Source: an uncultured Actinomycetes bacterium
Lineage (GTDB): Bacteria; Actinomycetota; Acidimicrobiia; IMCC26256; PALSA-555
Direction of reading: 5' to 3'
Length of the DNA stretch: 8,141 bases
NCBI GenBank assembly: GCA_937927875.1
Contig: CALEYV010000150.1
Coordinates: forward strand, 1-8,141
Part shown: piece after piece, positions 5,946-8,141 of the stretch
Layout: the number at the start of each line of letters is the position of its first letter
How positions within the stretch are numbered: position 1 is the first letter of the stretch
The notes under the pieces: model-generated
Told to the model about the DNA's origin: nothing
What the model saw: the letters and a program-made list of their open reading frames with translations, nothing else
Databases searched by the model: none
Program-made: the position numbers and the translations under genes

Positions 5946-7451
5946 GTGGCAAGCCGAGTGAGCTCCGACGACCGGGTCGCGAGCACGATCGTCGTCTTCG
6001 GCGCCACCGGTGACCTCGCGCATCGCAAGCTGTATCCGGCCTTGGCGTCGCTTGCGGGCACCGAGCAGCTGCCCGCCGGCCTCGCCGTCATCGGCGTGGC
6101 GCGCACCGAGATGGACGACCAGGACTTCGAGCGCACCGTGCACGACTCGATCGAGAAGGCCGACGAAGGGTCGAAGGACGGCATCGAGGCGCTGCAGCGG
6201 CTCGGCGTCCGCTTCCGGTACCTGATCGGCAACGCCGGCGATGCCGACACGTTCACGCGCCTGCGCAAGCTGCTCGACGGCCGCGCCGACGGGTCGCAGC
6301 ACCCGATCGGGAACTGCCTCTTCTACCTCGCGACGGTCCCCCAGCTCTTCGAGCCCATCGCGGCCGGGCTCGGCGAGAGCGGCCTGGCCGACGAGGACGA
6401 CGGGTTTCGCCGCTTCATGGTCGAGAAGCCGTTCGGGCGGGACCTCGAGTCGGCCCGGGCCCTCGACGAGCGTCTCCACCGCTGGTTCCACGAGCCCCAG
6501 ATCTTCCGGATCGACCACTACCTGGCCAAGGAGACGGTCCAGAACATCCTCGCCCTCCGGTTCGCGAACACGATCTTCGAGCCGCTGTGGAACCGCCGCT
6601 ACGTCGACCACGTGCAGATCACCGTGGCCGAGGAGCTCGGCGTCGAGCATCGGGGGACCTTCTACGAGCAGGCGGGCGCGCTGCGCGACATCCTCCAGAA
6701 CCACGTCATGCAGGTGCTCGCCCTCACCGCGATGGAGCCGCCGGCCTCATTCACGGCCGACTGCATCCGCGACGAGAAGGTCAAGCTGCTCCGCTCGGTC
6801 CACCATCTCGCGGCCGACCACCTGGGCGGGCAGGTCGTACGGGCCCAGTACGGACCGGGTGAGATCGACGGCGTGCCGGTGCCCGGGTACCGCGACGAGG
6901 AGGGCGTGGACGCGCAGAGCACTGTCGAGACCTTCGTGGCGATGCGCGTCGACATCGACAACTGGCGGTGGGCCGGCGTGCCCTTCTACCTGCGCACCGG
7001 CAAGCGGCTCGCCAAGCGCGTCACCGAGGTCGTGCTCCGGTACACGGCGGTGCCGTACCTCCCGCTGCCCGAGAGCGCCCGCGACTCGGTCGAGCCGAAC
7101 GAGCTCGTGCTCCGCATCCAGCCCGACGCCGGCATCGAGGTGTCGTTCGCGGCCAAGGTCCCGGGGCAGACGCTGCAGGTCCGCACCGTCCGCCTCGACT
7201 TCTCCTACGAGGAGACCTTCGCCGAAGCCGCCCCCGAGGCGTACGAGCGGGTGATCCACGACGCCCTCGTCGGCGACGCCACCCTCTTCATCCGCACCGA
7301 CGAGGTCGAGCAGTCGTGGCGGATCGTCCAGCCGCTCATCGACGGCTTCGCGCACGACGCGGTGCCGCTCGCCACGTACCCGGCCGGGTCGTGGGGCCCG
7401 CCGGCGGCGGAGCTGCTCCTCGGCCCCGGCGACATGTGGCGAGACCCGTGA
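5946..7451 (+). CDS. zwf: Glucose-6-phosphate 1-dehydrogenase
   Basis: It oxidises glucose 6-phosphate to 6-phosphoglucono-lactone with reduction of NADP+ (or NAD+). This is the cytosolic entry step of the oxidative pentose phosphate pathway. The 501-residue length is normal for the family. The N-terminal Rossmann fold has VVFGATGDLAHRKL (16-29). EKPFG (160-164) and RIDHYLAKE (188-196) form the substrate-binding region, and DILQNHVMQVL (248-258) carries the catalytic histidine H253. FYLRTGKRL (347-355) is the later phosphate/cofactor-contact segment. The family signature DHYLGKE here reads DHYLAKE. GTG 5946 is chosen because it sits at the predicted transcription start; GTG 5958 is an in-frame alternative. 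The 3' end overlaps pgl by 4 bases. No opcA-type gene lies between zwf and pgl. Confidence 0.96.
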   Translation: MASRVSSDDRVASTIVVFGATGDLAHRKLYPALASLAGTEQLPAGLAVIGVARTEMDDQDFERTVHDSIEKADEGSKDGIEALQRLGVRFRYLIGNAGDADTFTRLRKLLDGRADGSQHPIGNCLFYLATVPQLFEPIAAGLGESGLADEDDGFRRFMVEKPFGRDLESARALDERLHRWFHEPQIFRIDHYLAKETVQNILALRFANTIFEPLWNRRYVDHVQITVAEELGVEHRGTFYEQAGALRDILQNHVMQVLALTAMEPPASFTADCIRDEKVKLLRSVHHLAADHLGGQVVRAQYGPGEIDGVPVPGYRDEEGVDAQSTVETFVAMRVDIDNWRWAGVPFYLRTGKRLAKRVTEVVLRYTAVPYLPLPESARDSVEPNELVLRIQPDAGIEVSFAAKVPGQTLQVRTVRLDFSYEETFAEAAPEAYERVIHDALVGDATLFIRTDEVEQSWRIVQPLIDGFAHDAVPLATYPAGSWGPPAAELLLGPGDMWRDP

Positions 7452-8098
7452 GCCTGCCCGGGGAGGAGCGCCGCGTCGCGCACGTGCCGCAGGCCTTCGC
7501 CGACCTGGTCGCGGCGGAGGCGCCGGCCTCGATCGCCCTCTCGGGGGGCGGCACCGCCCGCGAGTGCTACGAGCTGCTCGCCACCGCCCCCGTCGACTGG
7601 TCGGGCGTCGACGTGTTCTTCGGCGACGAGCGGTGGGTCCCGATCCACGACCGCGACTCGAACGAGGGCATGGCCCGGGTCACGTTCCTCGACGAGGTCG
7701 AGCCCCGGGCCGTCCACTCCATGTACGGCGGCCGCCCGACGCCGGAGGACGACGCGGCCGCCTACGACGCCCTCGTGCGGGCCTCACCCCCGATCGCGCT
7801 CGTGCACCTCGGCCTCGGACCGGACGGGCACACCGCGTCGCTGTTCCCGGGATCGCCGGTCCTCGAGGAGCGGGAGCGGCTCGTCGTCGCGACCGGTGAC
7901 GACCTGCACCCGCACCCGCGCCTGACGTTCACCTACCCGGCCCTGGCCCGGGCCGAGCTCGTGGTGTTCACCGTCGAGGGCGACGAGAAGCGCGACGCGC
8001 TCGCCGCGGTGCGGCGGGGCGAGGACCGGCCCGCGACGCGGGTCCGGGCCGGCCGGGTGGTGTGGCTCGTCGACGAAGCCGCCGCTGGCGGCACGTAG
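7448..8098 (+). CDS. pgl: 6-phosphogluconolactonase
   Basis: It hydrolyses 6-phosphoglucono-lactone, the Zwf product, to 6-phosphogluconate in the cytosol. The 216-residue protein belongs to the NagB/RpiA/glucosamine-6-phosphate isomerase-like superfamily and is slightly short at the N-terminus. Motifs are IALSGGGTARECYELL (29-44, phosphate-binding loop), FFGDERWVP (57-65) with DSN (70-72), and LGLGPDGHTASLFPGS (121-136), which holds the Asp/His pair typical of gluconolactonases. GDEKRDAL (178-185) comes near the end. GTG 7448 overlaps the zwf stop in a GTGA arrangement, suggesting translational coupling. GTG 7436 in the same frame would add four residues and is also possible. The order zwf-pgl puts consecutive reactions on one mRNA. 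Confidence 0.94.
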   Translation: MSLPGEERRVAHVPQAFADLVAAEAPASIALSGGGTARECYELLATAPVDWSGVDVFFGDERWVPIHDRDSNEGMARVTFLDEVEPRAVHSMYGGRPTPEDDAAAYDALVRASPPIALVHLGLGPDGHTASLFPGSPVLEERERLVVATGDDLHPHPRLTFTYPALARAELVVFTVEGDEKRDALAAVRRGEDRPATRVRAGRVVWLVDEAAAGGT

Positions 8099-8107
8099 CA
8101 TGCGCCC

Positions 8108-8141
8108 ATGCTGAGCCGCCACGAGGCCGTGGCGCTGCGCG
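8108..8141 (+). CDS. Possible N-terminus of next gene, cut by window edge
   Basis: ATG 8108 begins 10 bases after the pgl stop and is open to the end of the window (MLSRHEAVALR). The same-strand, short-gap position suggests another member of the zwf-pgl operon. Eleven residues are too few to identify a family, and no clear ribosome-binding site precedes the ATG. An earlier ATG at 8100 runs into a stop after four codons. Confidence 0.35.
   Translation, partial: MLSRHEAVALR

Noticed and set aside
5939..6268. Upstream extension of the methyltransferase-glycosylase to 6268
   Set aside because: It would lie antisense to the conserved zwf Rossmann region, and the translation is Ser/Arg-rich without similarity to a methyltransferase N-terminus.
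1..8141. Search for tRNA/rRNA, CRISPR repeats, insertion-sequence ends, phage genes or a defence system
   Set aside because: No repeated spacer pattern, transposase motif, terminal repeats or RNA-gene signatures were seen. The ATPase in 614-4039 belongs to a SARP regulator rather than a defence effector, since no nuclease, TIR or membrane effector domain is visible.

Overview
The window is very G+C-rich DNA with strong third-position G/C and frequent GTG starts. Together with the gene types (actinobacterial-form transaldolase, a SARP/BTAD-ATPase regulator), this points to an actinomycete-type bacterium. An Acidimicrobiia-like lineage is my guess, but nothing here fixes the taxon.

Layout: (1) positions 1-519 hold the 3' part of a transaldolase gene on the + strand. 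(2) After a 94-bp gap with a perfect GC-rich hairpin comes a large + strand regulator gene (614-4039). It encodes a SARP-type winged helix, a BTAD domain, a STAND/AAA-like ATPase and a TPR-like C-terminus. (3) It converges with two - strand genes: a LysM lipoprotein (4074-4703) and, upstream of it, a methyltransferase fused to a Mug/TDG-type uracil-DNA glycosylase (4838-5938). A near-continuous 11-bp hairpin sits exactly between the convergent stop codons. (4) Divergent from the fusion gene, with start codons only 7 bp apart, is zwf (5946-7451), overlapped by pgl (7448-8098). A possible next gene begins at 8108 and is cut by the window edge.

Functionally, tal, zwf and pgl belong to the pentose phosphate pathway: zwf and pgl make 6-phosphogluconate and NADPH, and tal acts in the non-oxidative branch. 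The regulator, lipoprotein and fusion enzyme sit between tal and zwf and have no evident role in that pathway. zwf appears to have its own promoter giving a leaderless or nearly leaderless transcript.

The most notable item is the methyltransferase-glycosylase fusion. Its glycosylase half keeps the catalytic-loop Asn but has Ala where E. coli Mug has its DNA-intercalating Leu. I saw no tRNA, rRNA, CRISPR array, insertion sequence or phage gene.
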